Assembly (NCBI GenBank): GCA_013398615.1 | Contig: VZSR01000479.1 | Location: 5,803,105-5,867,104, forward strand | DNA length: 64,000 bases | Origin: Brachypodius melanocephalos | Taxonomy: Eukaryota; Chordata; Aves; Passeriformes; Pycnonotidae | Direction: 5' to 3' | In this document: positions 37,109-51,580 of the stretch, one piece after another | Layout: each line of letters begins with the position of its first letter | How positions within the stretch are numbered: position 1 is the first letter of the stretch | Translations under genes and position numbers: made by a program | Notes under the pieces: generated by a model | Database searches by the model: none | Seen by the model: the letters and a program-made list of their open reading frames with translations, nothing else | Told to the model about the DNA's origin: nothing

Positions 37109-40100
37109 GCACATTTCAGAATCAAAAACATGGAAACAATTAAGCAATTTTAGAAGTCATGGAATTGTATAGTTATGTCATGGTGTTGAATGAATGTTGA
37201 GACTTCAAATTTCCTGTCAAGGTTTGTAGTTTTGAAAGCTTTTCAGTTCTTATTGGGTTCAGTATTCTTTATCCTTAAATATTATTGTATTCCCAGACAT
37301 ACTGAAGGAAGAGAACTGCAACTTCTTAACATATTCATGTTAAAGAAAATCTGCTTTTGTTTGCTTATGTCAGGTGTTTCAAGTAGTTGTATGTGCACCA
37401 CCACAAAAAGACTGAAGAAAGATTTCTGGGGAGAAAGCTGAAATTAAATGGGAAAAAAGTTTAGAAATCATGATATTAGACTTTTTATCGATTTAGGAGT
37501 AGTTAATTGCCCAGTTAGTCATCAGAGTAATTCCTCCTGTCTCTTAATAATTTCCACCTCTTAATTGCTGTCACAGCCAGACAAAACAAGAAGACAAATG
37601 GCAGTTCAATGATTTGTTGGGAGAACTTTTGCTTCTGTTGATAAACATTTTGTCATTACAATTGATAAACCATTTTGTCCAGATGCTGTTGTATTGTTTA
37701 GTCACTGACAAACTTGATTTGGTCCTTCCTTCAAACACATGCATGTATTAAGCACCAACACATCAAACCACATCAGCTAAAATAAAAACAATTAAAAAAC
37801 TCCCAAGGCTGATAGGATTCCAGCTCTTTCACCCCCTTTTTTTTTGCACTGCTCCCTTCTCTTGTTCTCCAGACCTGAAAAAACAACCAAAGGACCAGGG
37901 GAGAAGCAGCAGAGCTCTGCTGAGCTTTTGGAGAAGCCAATGAAAAAAGGAGAGGGAGGAGGAGGAAGGGTTCAAACTCATCAGTACTTTTAGCTCATTA
38001 AAGACATGGGCAACCAAAAGTACATTGAATTTCCTTCCAAGCCCACACAGAACCAGCTGCACCAGCATCCTACTACCAATACTCCTCTAGATATTAGTAC
38101 ATAGGCCTATCTTGCAGAATCTTTTAAAATTCAAGAAGATTATTCCAACCTCAATGACATGTACTCCTAATTATTTCTGAGATAGTACCCACCTAAACCA
38201 GCTTTGGCCCAGGGTTGAAGGGCAAAATATTTCCTTACATCTTTATATGGCTTCCACCATCTCATGAATTTTGCATTCTCCAGAGCTATTGGCTGTGATG
38301 ACTGGCAGCTTACAAGGATATCTATGAATAGTAACCCCGTTGGATGTACAATCTCATCTAATATCCTTCCACATAAAAAACTGAACCAAATGCCAAAGTC
38401 TCTTCACATTAGAAAACATAATAAGCAGAATGCATTTTTATTACTCACTCTCTGTCTAGCTGTGGACCTTTATATTGAAGAGAGTTTTAGTCACTTCAGC
38501 ACCTTTTTTTTCTCTTGAAACTTCTTTTATTGACCTAACTGCTTCAGGATAACTTTACTAAGACTAACAGCAGTCTACCCCCAAAACCAAAACGATTAAT
38601 CGTAAAAAAGTGATAACCCTCAGATAAAAGAAGCAGCAGGAGAACAAATGTGATGAGTTCACTTAAGATACTAACAGCTATTTGACTGCTCTGACAAGAA
38701 CTTATTTCTTTTAACCCATTTTATTTCAAGAACAATTTATATGATAATCAGACCTGGTGCAATTTTTTTCTCATTACAAGGGCATGATCCTTATATATAT
38801 AAAAAATTCTTTTGTTAATAAATTGGACAGTTAACACTTGAACCAGAAGAAACTCTGGAATACCAGTAAACATTTAATTTCTTATAAAATCACATTGCCA
38901 TTATAAATTTACAAAGACAGAAAAAGAATTTACAAGTTAAAAAGCTGGAGAAGTTTAAACTGGAAAGAGAAATTTTTGCTCCTTTCTTTTAATAAATATA
39001 ACCATTTCCTTCCTTATATTAAAGACTGCTTTCTTTCTAAAAATTATGAGCAGGTTGTGTCAGGGCCAAAGACTGATGTTTCTATTCATGTCTTCTATAC
39101 ATATCTTGGCTGCAGAGGCCATTGGAAATTTATTTTTTGATGCAGATTTTAACAGCAGTGACAGTTCTTTATTGTCTGTGTGAGACCTTACTGGCTGTGT
39201 ATTCTTTGCTGTTTATAGAAGTGCGTGTGCAGGTGTTTGAGATGTTGCTGCTGTTTCCTACCAAACAGTTGGATGATGAATCACTGCCAACCTCAGATAT
39301 TTATTTTTAAAAAATGCTTTAGGTAGCCTTTCTGCTCTCCTCAAGTTTTACTGCTACTTCCACAACCCTTGCCAAAGCTTTCTAGAGCTTCAATAATTTT
39401 CTTTAACCCATTCATCTCTTTCAAGTGTTAAATTATTTTTGCTCATCTTTTCTTCTCATCATAGTTTCCTTTCTCCTGAGGGTACAGGTTAGGGATGAGT
39501 TGCCAGATGGCCACTCTTACATTTGAGCACAAATTAATTAGCCCTAAACTCTTCCCATTTCCCTCCTGAATCCTTTCCCTCTGCTGTCTTTTGTAATCAG
39601 ATTTTATGCAACATTTCCTGCACGTTTCCCAAACACATTTGGTTGCAGACCCCGTGGCCATTTCCTCCCATGATACTTTCACTTTCTGAATCCCACTCTA
39701 ACTGCATTTAGAAATCAGAGCCCATGTATCAATCGCTCTTGTGGTGTTGTCCATCCACTCTCCACATTTCTACTGATGTGGCCTGAATTACTTACATTTG
39801 AATTAAATATTACTCCCACCAGAAGTATCATAGAACAGAACAGATCTGGAAGGATTTAGTCAAGTGAAGTTTTTCTGGAAAAAAGAAGATACAGAAACTG
39901 AGGAGCAATATGATATCTCTCACCAGTATTAAAAAACCTAAAACTTCTGTGTACAGGTAGAGCTTATTATGTGTTTCATTAATTTTTTCTCTCAGACCTT
40001 CTCAGGATTTTTTATAATGTTCAGTGCAATTTTTTTGTTCCTCTGTTCACAATATTGTAAATTGGCAGAATTTCAAGGAAAAAGAATTTTATTCTAATTG

Positions 40101-41001
40101 CACAGTACAGAACATTTACATCTGTTAATGCCAAATCTTCCTCTATGCTGAAATGAAATAACTACTTAAGGGAATAGAAACCCACAAGGCGCAAAATTGC
40201 ATACACTTGTGTGATTACTAGAGAGAATTCACAGAATTGTGATTGTTCAATATTTTCATTTCTTTAAAACTCTTCCCATGGTAAAATTATTGATAAAACT
40301 CTTCACTGAAACCTTGTACACACTGAAATAAAACAACATAAGGCTTATTGCTAATTCATTTTCATGGGAATCAATGCACATGAACACCTGAATCAAGAGC
40401 CCCCCAAAAAGATGAATATGGACTTTGGAATAAGAAAAAATTCTATTTGAAGAAGCCAAGAAGCAGAACCCAGGTTAACTCTGTGTGTCTAAAAGGTTTT
40501 CCACCTAAATGTTTGTGCACAGGAAACCATACATGATGTGGGACACATAATGATCTGCTTCATTCAGTTTCACTCCAGTTGAGAAGACCATGAAGTACAA
40601 GCTACAAAATGAAAATCTCGTCCTTTGAAATCAGGGTTTCTATTAAATTTGCACTCGAGTCCTTGCAAACACAGAGAGCTCACACTGTGCCAGTGGCAGC
40701 AATGTTGGTACAGCACCAAAGCTGTGAATTTTTGTGGTTAGCAGCCTGTCAGTCCTAAAGCATCCTGCTGTGTGTCCTGCGCCTGAAAATCAGCATCTCA
40801 GAACCTTGTTCTGAATCTGGCTCGGTTTTGGCCTTCCTTCCTCTCTGAAGCATTTTGTAAACAGTGTTATCACCAGACCAAGCCTGTCTAAAGCCCATCC
40901 GCTCACGGATGCTGATGTGATGCCAGTGCTCTTGGAGTTATCAGCTAAAGCAAACTGGCTGAAGGTGAACTTTCCCACAGTACTTAAAAAACTTTAAATC
41001 T

Positions 41002-41018
41002 AAAAAAAAAAAAAAAAA
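41002..41018. repeat. Poly-A run (17 A)
   Basis: An uninterrupted run of 17 A followed by AT-rich sequence. Confidence 0.9.
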
Positions 41019-41668
41019 TAGAAATAATAAAAAAAGCTAGCCATTTAAGGTATTTCGAAAGCAAGAAAGTTTTTTGAAACCATTCACAAGCAGTTGCTCT
41101 TGGAAATAGCACAGTGGGACCAGCACTATTTGAGAGTAAGGCCACACAATTGCTTTTTTTTTTGGCTTTGAGACAGTGATAGAGATGGAGGATTGGTCAA
41201 GCACAGACCAACCTCTCTATCTAAAGGAAACAGATCTTGAAAAACTTACAATTTCATACAGGAGAATAGAGTCCCTCTCAGCAGCCTCTAGAGTCAACAG
41301 GAGGAGGTAAAACAATCCAGATTAACCACTGAAAGGTTTCTTAACTGCACCAAATGAAGTGTGGAGAAATCTCATGCATTTTTTGATATAATATGTCCAC
41401 ACATTGATTGAACAAAAGAGAAAATTAGCAGAGATGACAGCTTAGTTCACAAAACCACTAGTAAATTCCTTGTTCACAGGATATTGAATGAAATCAACTG
41501 ACTCCAGACACTGTATTTATTTAATTTGTTCCTTCTTTGATCTTCCATCCCAAATACTTTAATCCCTAACAGTTTTTCTTTCCTTAAATAAGATCCACAA
41601 GAGAAAGGCTATGCTGCATGACACTGGACTGTGCTCATCATGAAGCTTAGATTTGTGGGTACCTCATA

Positions 41669-41697
41669 TTCTTCTGTGCTTTTTCAGCACAGAAGAA
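41669..41697. repeat. Perfect 12-bp inverted repeat (5-nt loop)
   Basis: TTCTTCTGTGCT pairs exactly with AGCACAGAAGAA across the loop TTTTC, giving a compact hairpin. The arms are shorter than in a typical microRNA precursor. Confidence 0.9.
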
Positions 41698-44600
41698 AAG
41701 ATGAAGGAAAAATATCTGAAACAACCAAATGTCTTTCTTTTTCTGTGTGACTTAGTACCTTACAGCAAAATTTGTGCTAATGTCATCTTTGTTGTGGTAT
41801 GAAATGTGATTGGCACAGTAAATTTAAAAAACCACCAAACCCAAGAAGCTAAAACTAGATCTCAACAGCATTTCAGAGTAACATAATAGTAGAAAACAGA
41901 TGCCAAAGTAGAACCTGCCTGTGGATGGATCTCAGTAAAGTCTTTTGAGTGTCTTCCAAGTAACCAGTGGTAAGAAATTGTTTGCAGAAAATAGACAATT
42001 TCTAAGCCTTCAGAAATACTTTAATAAAGGATATCAATGTCACGCCAGCCAGACTGTGAGCTTCAGGTGTGCCTAACAAAGTTCTTATTCTCAGTGATAA
42101 AAAAAATCGTGAGCAACACATTACATAGATAGGCATCTTTCTGGGCATATTCTCTAATTCATTGAAGTCTGGTTTTCTTCCAAGGACAGGTTTGTTTGTT
42201 CAGTAAGATAATCTCATATCTGTTCAAAAAATACCCACAGAATGAAGGCATTACATAAACATTCATCTGGAGACTAATTGAAATATTTATCAGTATTGGA
42301 GACATGATACCTGGCTCCCAACATTAAATTCTATTATATGCTGTAAGTAGAATACAAAAGATAAACCCACATCAGATCCTTTTTGAAGGCTAGCAGTCAA
42401 TTACTTCCCTTAAATGCCTATTACCATTTTGGCCACTACCTTTGCTTCCTCTTGGATAAGAAAAACTCCAGAAAAAATTAGAGCTTTTATTCCTTTACCT
42501 CACCTTTCACAATGTACACCAATACTTCAATTATTTGAGATTTCTCTTATCACTCTCAGTGCAGTCCCTGACATATGAAGTGAGCTCAGTGATAGGAGTT
42601 TTAAGCTGACAGAGAGTTTTGATATTTGGATTAAGAAGTTGCAGTCTCAATCAGAACATCTTTTCTCCAGCCTTGGCAAACCAGACCTGCACCCAGCAAT
42701 GCCATGCCCTGCAGGATTGCTGTCACCATCTCCATTTCTCATCACTGGTGGATTCAGCACAGGCAACATGCAGGATGAACTCAGAGCACAAGTCCCAGTA
42801 TGGCTCAGGAGATGGGAAGTGTCAGACGCAGCACGGGGAGTTATTTAACTCCACCATAATATAACAGTTCAGACACCATGTGGAACTCCTCTAGTCAGGA
42901 ATATTAGATGTGGCATTTTACAATTCTAAAGAGTCAGAATCAGATACACACTGGTATTTTCACTAGGATTGTTGCTTGATACCCAAGCAAATCAAAGACA
43001 TAACACCCTCTCAGCATCTATTTAGCAACTTTGAGACTGAGAGGTTCAACATTACAAATTCCTTCAACATCAGCTCAAAAGGGGACAGATGTAACCCAAG
43101 TACTATCGCAGTAAATCAGTGTGTGCCAATTGTCTTCAAATACATTTCTATTTTACTGCATTAAACTACCCCAATCTACTTTGTTTTCTTCATGTGCCAA
43201 GAGAATGTATTTCTTGCTCTACTATATTGGAAAATGAGTTTTTTGGATTACTCCCTCAGAGCATTTGATATGCACTTCATTTTAAAGGCAGCAGCATTCG
43301 AGCATTCTTGAAACCATGTACTTGTTTCATGATGAAAACAAAATATCAATAGTGTCATCTTTGAAAGGCAGGGAAATAGGTCTTTCATTCCACCTTGTTG
43401 AGTACATCTGTAAGTCATTTAAAGTTACACTTGACATACTCCTATTTGGCAAGAAAACAAGATTTATGAACAATAGATACATGATACATTATCACAAGAG
43501 AAGAGCAAAAACTTAACATACCTTTCAAACAATCTTGAAAGGCTTGGAAATCTCTCCTGCCTTTTACACTCTGACTTTCATGTCAAATCTTTGTGAATCT
43601 AACTGGTACAATAAATAGCTCATGTTTATATTCTGATTTTAATCTATGTAATAATCAATGGTGACATTTAAGAATTTTGCCTGAGGTGACTGAGTTTTGA
43701 ATAATTTGGTATTTGTTGGTTAGATAAATTGTTGACATTGTTGGTAGATTAAAAAATATACAAATATTCAAGCAAAAGAGGATCAACTAGGACACTAAAA
43801 TTTTTTTCAAACATCATCACTAAAGCATGTTACTTTCTGCATATAAAGCAATATAAAATAGTACACACTGAACCCACAGAGCCAGTTTCTTTCTGGAACA
43901 CATATGTGGTTATTTAATATCTCTGCTCCACATAACCTTCCCTTCTCTTCAGAAAGGGGTAGTATGAGCTAGAGAACATTGGTAGGAGAACATTCCCTTC
44001 TTTTTTTGTCAATTAGAAATTTACTTGGGAGGAAAAACTGTGATAATTGAAATTGTGGTGGAAAGTAGATTCACTCTTTTCTGCTTTCTCATGCTATTCA
44101 GCTTGGACTCAGCTATCAGATAACTATTTATTCTTCAAACAGTGCCACAACTACCACGCAGGTTAGAGGATGGACCCATATGTGGTAAGAGCAGGAAAAA
44201 GTGGAAGAAGGTTCCTTTTACTCAAACACAGGTTGGACAGATGACAGTCTGACAAAGTTTTTCAGGGAAAACTTTTGAAATTACGCTTTTTAAAAAAAAT
44301 CCCAGTCATTGTTTTTAGCCAGTTTGGCTTATATCCTCTAACCTAATTTGTTTTGATTGTATTAAAGAATTTAATTTCTCCCCAAATTAAAACAAAACTC
44401 AAAGAGTGGAATAAATAGCATCACACTTACTTCATATGCACAGTACTCTTCTCAAACCTCAATATTCCAGCCTGGGAGCATTCTTCTGCTGTGTATTACT
44501 CTCAAAACCCTTCAGATCACATTTTAGGCATAGTTTTGTCTTCACTTTGTGCTCAAAAACAAAAGCTCTCCTGAACACGCCTTTCCCAATTGCTGGGGAG

Positions 44601-47576
44601 AACAGTTGTGGTAAGAATCCCCTTTTCTCCCCAACTGACTGCAGTTCCTGCACAATTCCCACTCATTAATGTGAGCAGCCCACTTACCTGGCAGAGTTTG
44701 TACTGTTTGTCTCCCTCCTCTATTTACTGTTCAAGAGCAGCAATCAAGGGAAGCTATGAATGATGAGGTTTAATTAAGCTGCAACTCCATTAACTGAGAT
44801 CCCCCAGGAATTACCCAGCAATTACTCACCTGCAGCAGGTCATCCTTCCTTCTGTCATTTCCACCCAATGAAGGGAATTTCCATTGATCCCCCACAACTC
44901 AGCCTTGCCACAGGTTTCCTTCCACATGAGAATCCTGTTGCTGTAGCAAATCTCTGCCTCCTTTCTGTGCCTCCTGGGGGTGGGATTCATCTTACCTGAC
45001 TTTAGGGGTTTACAGAGAGAGGATGTAAAGGCAGTCTGAACTGGACATACATCCTCTCTTTGCTGTCAAAGGAAAGCATTGAGCACTTCTAGGATGAGAT
45101 GGGTTTTGTTTAGATGCCTTAAATCTATTCCCAGCATACCTCTTCTCCCCCTGACAAGGCAATAATGTAGACAATAATTTAAGGTATAGTTACAGACATC
45201 TGAGTCAAAAAGGACAAATCTCACTTTTAAATAATCAAGTTCTTATTTATAAAATACCTAACCTATGGTAAGTTAGACTGAACACTTGCCACAAGATGAT
45301 TGTCTTGCATGCATCCATCCAGCAAAGTAATCCTGAATTTGGAAAGTTAACAATTGACTAACTTCAGAAACAAATTTATTCACCAGACAAGGATGTCTTT
45401 CATCTTCCTTAACTTCAGAACACAATGTTTAGAGGTTTTGCATAATTTCTAAATTTCTTTCAAAAAAAGGGCTAGGTGATTTACAGTCTGCCTAGCCTAT
45501 TGTCCTCTTGACCCAAATCAAGCCTGACAGCTCCTTTTTGCCTTGGCTTTTGTTCCAAAACCTTAGATTTGTTTAGAAGCCTTTCCCCAAAATATTATCG
45601 CCCTAACTCTTTCTCTGTCCTGATACTGCACTTTAAACCTCAAACTGACTTCAGTCTTTCTTGTTGGAGCCAGCAGTCAATGACCCATCATTTTTAAACT
45701 CTTTTTCAAGCTCAGCCAAAAAATTGCAGTCTCAGCTCTAGAAAAGTGAGATCAAACTGCATGAGCACAAAACCTGATTGTTCTAACTCTCCTTTTATGC
45801 CAATCAGCAACAAGCCAGTATTTTGCAAATAAATTGTCTGGGTAGATGTCTGCTGTGCAAAAATATTTCCTAAAAAAATTACCCGAATGTAATTACTGTG
45901 GATTTTGCACTTGCAGTGGAGCTTGCACAGCTTAATGAATAACACATGGTGGCTGATGCTTTATCTATTATCATGATTTCACCGTGGCAATTGGAATAAA
46001 GATTATTAAGTGAAAATCCTTTTTATAATGATCGTTTAAACAAATAGGCAGGTCAGATCTTCTCGATCTTTACAAAGCTTTTTTGTGCTTTGTCTGGAAT
46101 CAGCAGGAGTTTTTTGACCAAATTCCTGAGATTCAGTAAAGTTTCAAATGAAGCCAGATTAAGTTTTTTCCTCTTCTGATAATCACACACCAGCTGAGTG
46201 TTATTGGGGTGGCACCCATAACCTGATGGTCTAACACAGCCTTCAGCCTGGCACAGACTAACACAGACAAGAGCCAAGGCTTCCTGGAGGAAACAAAATT
46301 AGTCTAGAGTCATCTTCATAGACCTGGACTGAGCCATCACTGAAAAGCAGTGTTAACCACATCAGCAACAGCACCGCAAAATGCTGATTTCATCAGTGGC
46401 GTAATTTCCAACTCATCTCAACCTTTAGGAGGTGCTTCGTTGTACTGATACAAAGTTTGTGGTCAAGACTCATAAAATGTATTATTTAATAAATTGTCTT
46501 TCCATGATCAGCTTTGTTTGTTAGTATCTGTGCAGCTTAAAGCAGTGGAAAAAGAATGTTCTGTAAAGTTTTGCCATATGCATTCTGTCCACAACCAACT
46601 TTGATAGCCAGATAGAAAGCCCTTATCTCCCTGAAACACAGGTAGACAGTCTTGTCAATGAGAGGTGATTCATGAAAGCCATTTGCCTTATGCTGTTCTT
46701 CAGAGAAACTTAGAAGGGTGAGAAGGTGCATCTTACAGAGATTTATCAGGGTGATAATGGGAGAAGAGAGAAATCTTTCTTTTTCAAAGTTCTAATGGAA
46801 ATCCAGCACCATTTCCTCCACCAGTTCAGAATTTTAAGAGAATTCTCAAGGGATAACTAGTGGGTTTATCCATCTGTGCAGTGCACACTGTGAATAGGAA
46901 CCTGGGGAACTATTTACAGAATCTCTGGCTCAGTGGCATCAGTAAATGACCAAAGGTCTAAAGTAACACTAAACCCAGTGAGCACAAAGAGCACTGAGTT
47001 TGCAGGGCTTCCCTTGAGGCTGATTACCCACAGCACACCCAGATATTGTGAATGATGCTCCTCCTGAAACTTTCCTGCCCATCATTTTCTCATAAATAAA
47101 GATGCTGTGTTGAGAACTGGAGGCAGATTGATGTATTTTGATTCCCATTTATGACAAGCACTTTTTTTTTTTAAATGTTTTTTTTCATTCTTATTTTGAA
47201 AAAGGCTAACCATGGTCAGAGCCTAATGCTTCCTCTGCTGAGATGTTTCCACGGAAAGATTTAGAAGGTAGCACTGAAGGTCCTGCTCAGGCTCACATCG
47301 AGGAAATGCCTTTTCAAAACCCTTTCCTAAAGGGAAAGATACAGCTGCAGCCCCTTGTAATTCTAATGGGAAAACGAGTTCCATATGAACTGAAGAGTGG
47401 ATAATTATGTGTTGCCTAAGAAAAAGAAAACTCTTCCCTCCTAGGGCTTATTTTGGTTTGAACTTAAGTACTGCTGGTGGATTTCTATTGAGGCAAAATC
47501 ATGGGAACAGAAGAAACTGGGGAGAAGAAGCTACACAGGGCTTTGTATACAGGAGCAAGAAAATGCCAAATTAATT

Positions 47577-47650
47577 TCATAGAATCATAAAATGGTTTGG
47601 GTTAGAAGGGACTTCATAGATCACCTAGTTCCAACCCCCCCATTATAGGC
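47577..47650 (-). mobile_element. CR1 LINE extreme 3'-end fragment
   Basis: CATAGAATCATAAAATGGTT followed by TGGGTTAGAAGGGACTTCAT and CCTAGTTCCAACCCCCC is the reverse complement of the last 70 or so bases of a CR1 element, including its octamer-type tail. Confidence 0.9.
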
Positions 47651-48356
47651 AGTAAATTTGGGGGTTTTTGTGTTAAAACAAGTATTTTGGAGATGGTGAT
47701 GTAGTTATTTAATGAACAAGAAAGCAACATGCCTATTAAAGAGGGATTTAGAGTGATACAGGAGAGTCAATGGATTTCTTAAGGGGAAAAACTTTAGTGC
47801 TTTAAGAGAAAAAATAGCTTCCTAATCATGTTTCAGTAGATAAATACATGGATCATGGAAGGCCACTGTTGCTCCTATAAACCAACAGCAGCAGGCATAG
47901 AGAGATGAGGCAAAACTGCAGGGGGCTCCTTAATGGTGCTTGAAACTAAGAAAAGGGAAAAAAAGCAACAGCAAAACAAAAAGAAAAATCCATTTGAAAA
48001 CACGCAGAGATTGGACAGAATATGAAAATCAGCTTCCTCTTAAACTGTGATTACAGTGACAAGAGGGTTTTTTTAGGACATGCTCTGGAGGTGGTCACAA
48101 GTGCACGAGGCAGGCAGAGTCATGCTAAGGACAAAACCAAGCTGGCTTCAGGTTTGGAAACCTCGAGGTAGCTCAGGGCAGAAAACTGACAGAAACAGTT
48201 CAGCTCCAGCCTGGATGGAAAGTAAAGGAATTTCTTGGCTGAACAAAAAATGAGGAAAGATACAAACCCAGGGGAGTCTGGTCACAAGAGCTATGCAGTT
48301 AATTAAAGAAATTTTAACAAGGACTGCTGTGCTCATTTGAGGTCACACATTTCAAA

Positions 48357-48590
48357 TTCACAGAATAAAAGGCTGGCTGAGGTTAGAAGGGACATCTGGA
48401 GCTCACATGGTCCAAGCCCCTACTTGAACAGGGCCACCCAGAGCCAGCTGTGCCCAGGACTGTGTCCGGGCAGCTTCCCAGTATCTCTAAGGGTGCAGAG
48501 CCCCCAGAGTCTCTGTGAAACCTGTGCCAATGCTCAGTCACCTTCACAGCAAAAATTCATTTCCTTGTGCATTACCAGCCCTTCTAGATG
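48357..48590 (-). mobile_element. CR1 LINE 3'-end fragment
   Basis: The plus strand reads as the reverse complement of a CR1 3' end: TTCACAGAATAAAAGGCTGG, GGTTAGAAGGGACATCTGGA, GGTCCAAGCCCCTACTTGAA and CAGGGCCACCCAGAGCCAGC. Similarity fades beyond about 48590. Confidence 0.88.
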
Positions 48591-48869
48591 GTTTGGCACT
48601 GGACATGTCTTTAATTCCAGTGGTGTGAATTATTACCTTCAATCAACCCACCATGCATTTTCCTCCCAGAACTGAGTTTTCACACCTGTAAATCTCAGCA
48701 GCAAGTCCTACAAACAGCTTTAAAATGGGGTAGTGGGTGGGACCTACTGCTTTTAATTCTCTTTTACTCTTTGCTGAACTGCTTCCTTTAAACTGGTGCC
48801 ACAATCACTTAATTTGCCTTTCCAGCATTACCAGCTGGTGGGATTTTATTTTGCTTGCATGTTTTGGCT

Positions 48870-48890
48870 TGTTGTTGTTGCTGTTGTTTT
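48870..48890. repeat. (GTT)n short simple repeat
   Basis: A short run of GTT triplets with one GCT interruption, ending in a T run. Confidence 0.75.
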
Positions 48891-49959
48891 TAGGAGTTAT
48901 TTTGGGGGGTTTATTGTAACTAAATTGTTGTCTTTTGAATAGTGGAAGAAAACATCCACATCACTGTGATGCAGCACAAATGATGGGCAGTGGCTCCTGG
49001 CTGTGCCACAGCGGGCAGGATGTTGGCAGTGGCTGTGTCACAGGGGGCTGGTGGCAGAGGTGAGCCAGGACAGACACAAGGAGGCTGGTAGCACTGCTCA
49101 TGGCACAAAATCAGCTCACTGCTGCAGAAAAACGAGCTCTCTCACAGGACAGACAAATGCAGCTCGCTGGGAAGTTGCGTGTGAGGAGTTGTGCTTTTCC
49201 AGACAAGGAGCAGGCTCAGGGCAGGCAGCTGACCTACATTCACAGCTGGAGAGGTGGAGCTGACCCGCAGGGAGCTGCAGCTAACCTACCAACACAGAGG
49301 GAGTGCTGCTCAAATGGACTGTGCCTTTTCAAGTGCCAAACGAAGCTGGAGCAGCTGCATGGAGACAGGCTTTATTCCTGCTGCCATACTTTTAAAAGCA
49401 AATGAGATCGATACTTAATTAGCAAGGATTATCTGTAATTGACAATACTCTTTATGTAAGATGAAGTTTGCACAGTTTCCAGTGCAATACACACTCCTTA
49501 GTGGCTAATGAAGTTTCTTTCCTTTCCCAATCTCATTTAAGCAATGCCAGCTCCACTCCTGTCCTGGTTCCCAGCAAATGGATCAGGTGCTCCAAGGCAA
49601 AAATTCTGTTCAGAATGAAAAAGCTCTGCTCTATTCACAATTTCAAGGCAGGATTGTTTTCATAAACACCAGGCTTGTCTGTTTAGGCGTTTGATGTGTT
49701 ATTGACAGCCATACAAGTCAGGTTATGCAGATGGAAGAGATGCTGCCTTTTTTAGGTACAATTAGCATTTCATTTCCTATCAAACAATTTCCCCATCATG
49801 TTGAGCATCACCACAAAAATATTCAAAATATGCTTCATTGCAGATTTTTGCTATTAAAAAAAACCCCAACCAACAAACAGAAAAACCTAAGCAATTTCTG
49901 AACTAAGGAGTCTTTTGTGCTCTTTTGTTGTTGTTATTGTGGTTTTTTGTGTGCAGTGC

Positions 49960-49983
49960 TTAATTCAGTAATTACTGAATTAA
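49960..49983. repeat. Perfect 24-bp palindrome with a central TAATTA
   Basis: The half-site TTAATTCAGTAA is followed directly by its exact reverse complement with no spacer. The centre is TAATTA, a homeodomain-type core, and each end carries TTAATT. Confidence 0.93.
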
Positions 49984-51466
49984 TACCAGCTACCACATCT
50001 AAAGCTTTAGGGGGGTTTGAACTCTTTATATTTTCTAGTGTTTCTAATTTCTCTCATGGACTTAAAAACTTACCTTATTAAAACTCTTCTTGCAGAAGGG
50101 AAGTTTGCAGTGAATAAAACAAAAGAGAGAGACCAGTAATCTCCTTGGCTTTTCCAAAACCACTAGGGATGATTTCCTGTTCTGTCCAGCTCCTTGCTGC
50201 ATGTGTGCAGCTGACTTGTTGAGCTTCTGAAGGGCAAGAAAGGGGAGATGAGCCTCCTGTTAGACCCATGCCAGGCTGTGCTGGGATTTGGCTGGGCTGC
50301 TGAGGAAAGGGCTGAGGGTCAGCAGCTCCATCAGGTCATAAATCCAACACCAAGAGTTTGATTCTCTTTGTAGGCAACTGTTAGCCACATCCCCTTCTTT
50401 TGAGAAAATTTCCAAGGGAACTCCTGTCAATATTGGTGCATCTCTGTAAGAAGTTTGGGATTTTGTAGGAAGTTTTCTCCCAGCTGATCCCTCCTCTGTG
50501 AGCTGAGGTCCTGCAGGCTCTGGCTGATAACAGACAGAGGATGACACCCTCCTGTCACAAGGCTGTGTGATCATCATGGTGCTTTTCTGATTACTGAGGG
50601 GCTCTCTGAGCATGTAAAAGGACAAACAGCCTGATTCCTGCTGAATCCTAATGAATCCTAGCCCAAAATTCATGATCCATAGGACATTTTAGCTTGGTAA
50701 AAGAGACCAACACCTGGCACTGTAATTTACCAAGCTCCTTCCTGGCAGGATTTAACCACAGTTTGCCACTGACATCAGCTACTGCTTTAATAGACTTGAT
50801 GTGTCATTTATGCTGCTCTTGCCTCCCACACAATTTCTGCAAATCATGAGCAATGTTCATTTTGCTGCTCAGAGGCAGCAGAATGCCCCAACCTCTCTGT
50901 CTGCCGTGTGTCAGTCTAGTCAGGGTGGTAAATACACCCAGAACAGCAGACTGTGGGTTTAGAGTCTGTAGTGGTGACATTTGGAGCTTGACAGGGGTGG
51001 GTTACCAGGCAGTGGAACTCCAGGAACCTCAGACTGTCATAATAACTGAAATAGGCTACACTGTAAAACCCACTGGTGCTTCCTGGGCTAAAACCAAAGT
51101 TTCTGAAAAGTCATCATGTAACCTCGACTTTGCAGAGAGAATACAGGATAAAAAGAACAAAAATCTATGGCCTCTAAGCACAGTATTTCTACTTTTAAAA
51201 TGCATTAACCACTTGGCAATTTAGGTTTTTCTGCTCATGCTTTGATTAAAATAGAGGTGAGTGGCAGCTGTCCCCTGGCAAACAGAAATGTCCACACCTG
51301 ATGTCCACAACAGGGCAGTTTTAATACCCTGTACATAGTGAATGAGAATCTGCAAGAAATGAGCTATAATTACTGTCCTGTAGTTGAAAGTGCCTTTGGA
51401 AGGTTTGCAGAGTGATCAATTACTTTCTAATTTAGTAATATTACTGATCTTTTGCTATTATGGGCT

Positions 51467-51580
51467 CTCAGGCACATGGTGTGATTCTTGGGGTGGTCCT
51501 GTGCAGGCTCCTGTCCAGGAGTTGGGTTTCAGTGATCCCTGAGGATCCCTTCCAGCTCAGGATATTCTGTCATTCTGTGT
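51467..51580 (+). mobile_element. CR1 LINE 3'-end fragment
   Basis: Reads GTGTGATTCTTGGGGTGGTC, TGTGCAGGCTCCTGTCCAGG, GGATCCCTTCCAGCTCAGGA and TATTCTGTCATTCTGTG, the usual CR1 terminal sequence with its repeated tail. Confidence 0.88.

Noticed and set aside
36879..37172. Open frames crossing the N run
   Set aside because: They are open only because undetermined bases contain no stop codons.
37960..37990. A tRNA-like GGTTCAAACTC box
   Set aside because: No matching A box, acceptor stem or cloverleaf around it.
39826..39865. A possible decayed CR1 3' end (TATCATAGAACAGAACAGAT)
   Set aside because: Similarity is limited to about 20-30 bases with gaps, too weak to call.
50260..50673. A 137-codon minus-strand open frame
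   Set aside because: No known motif, and it stands alone in intergenic sequence. An open frame of this length is expected by chance in 64 kb.
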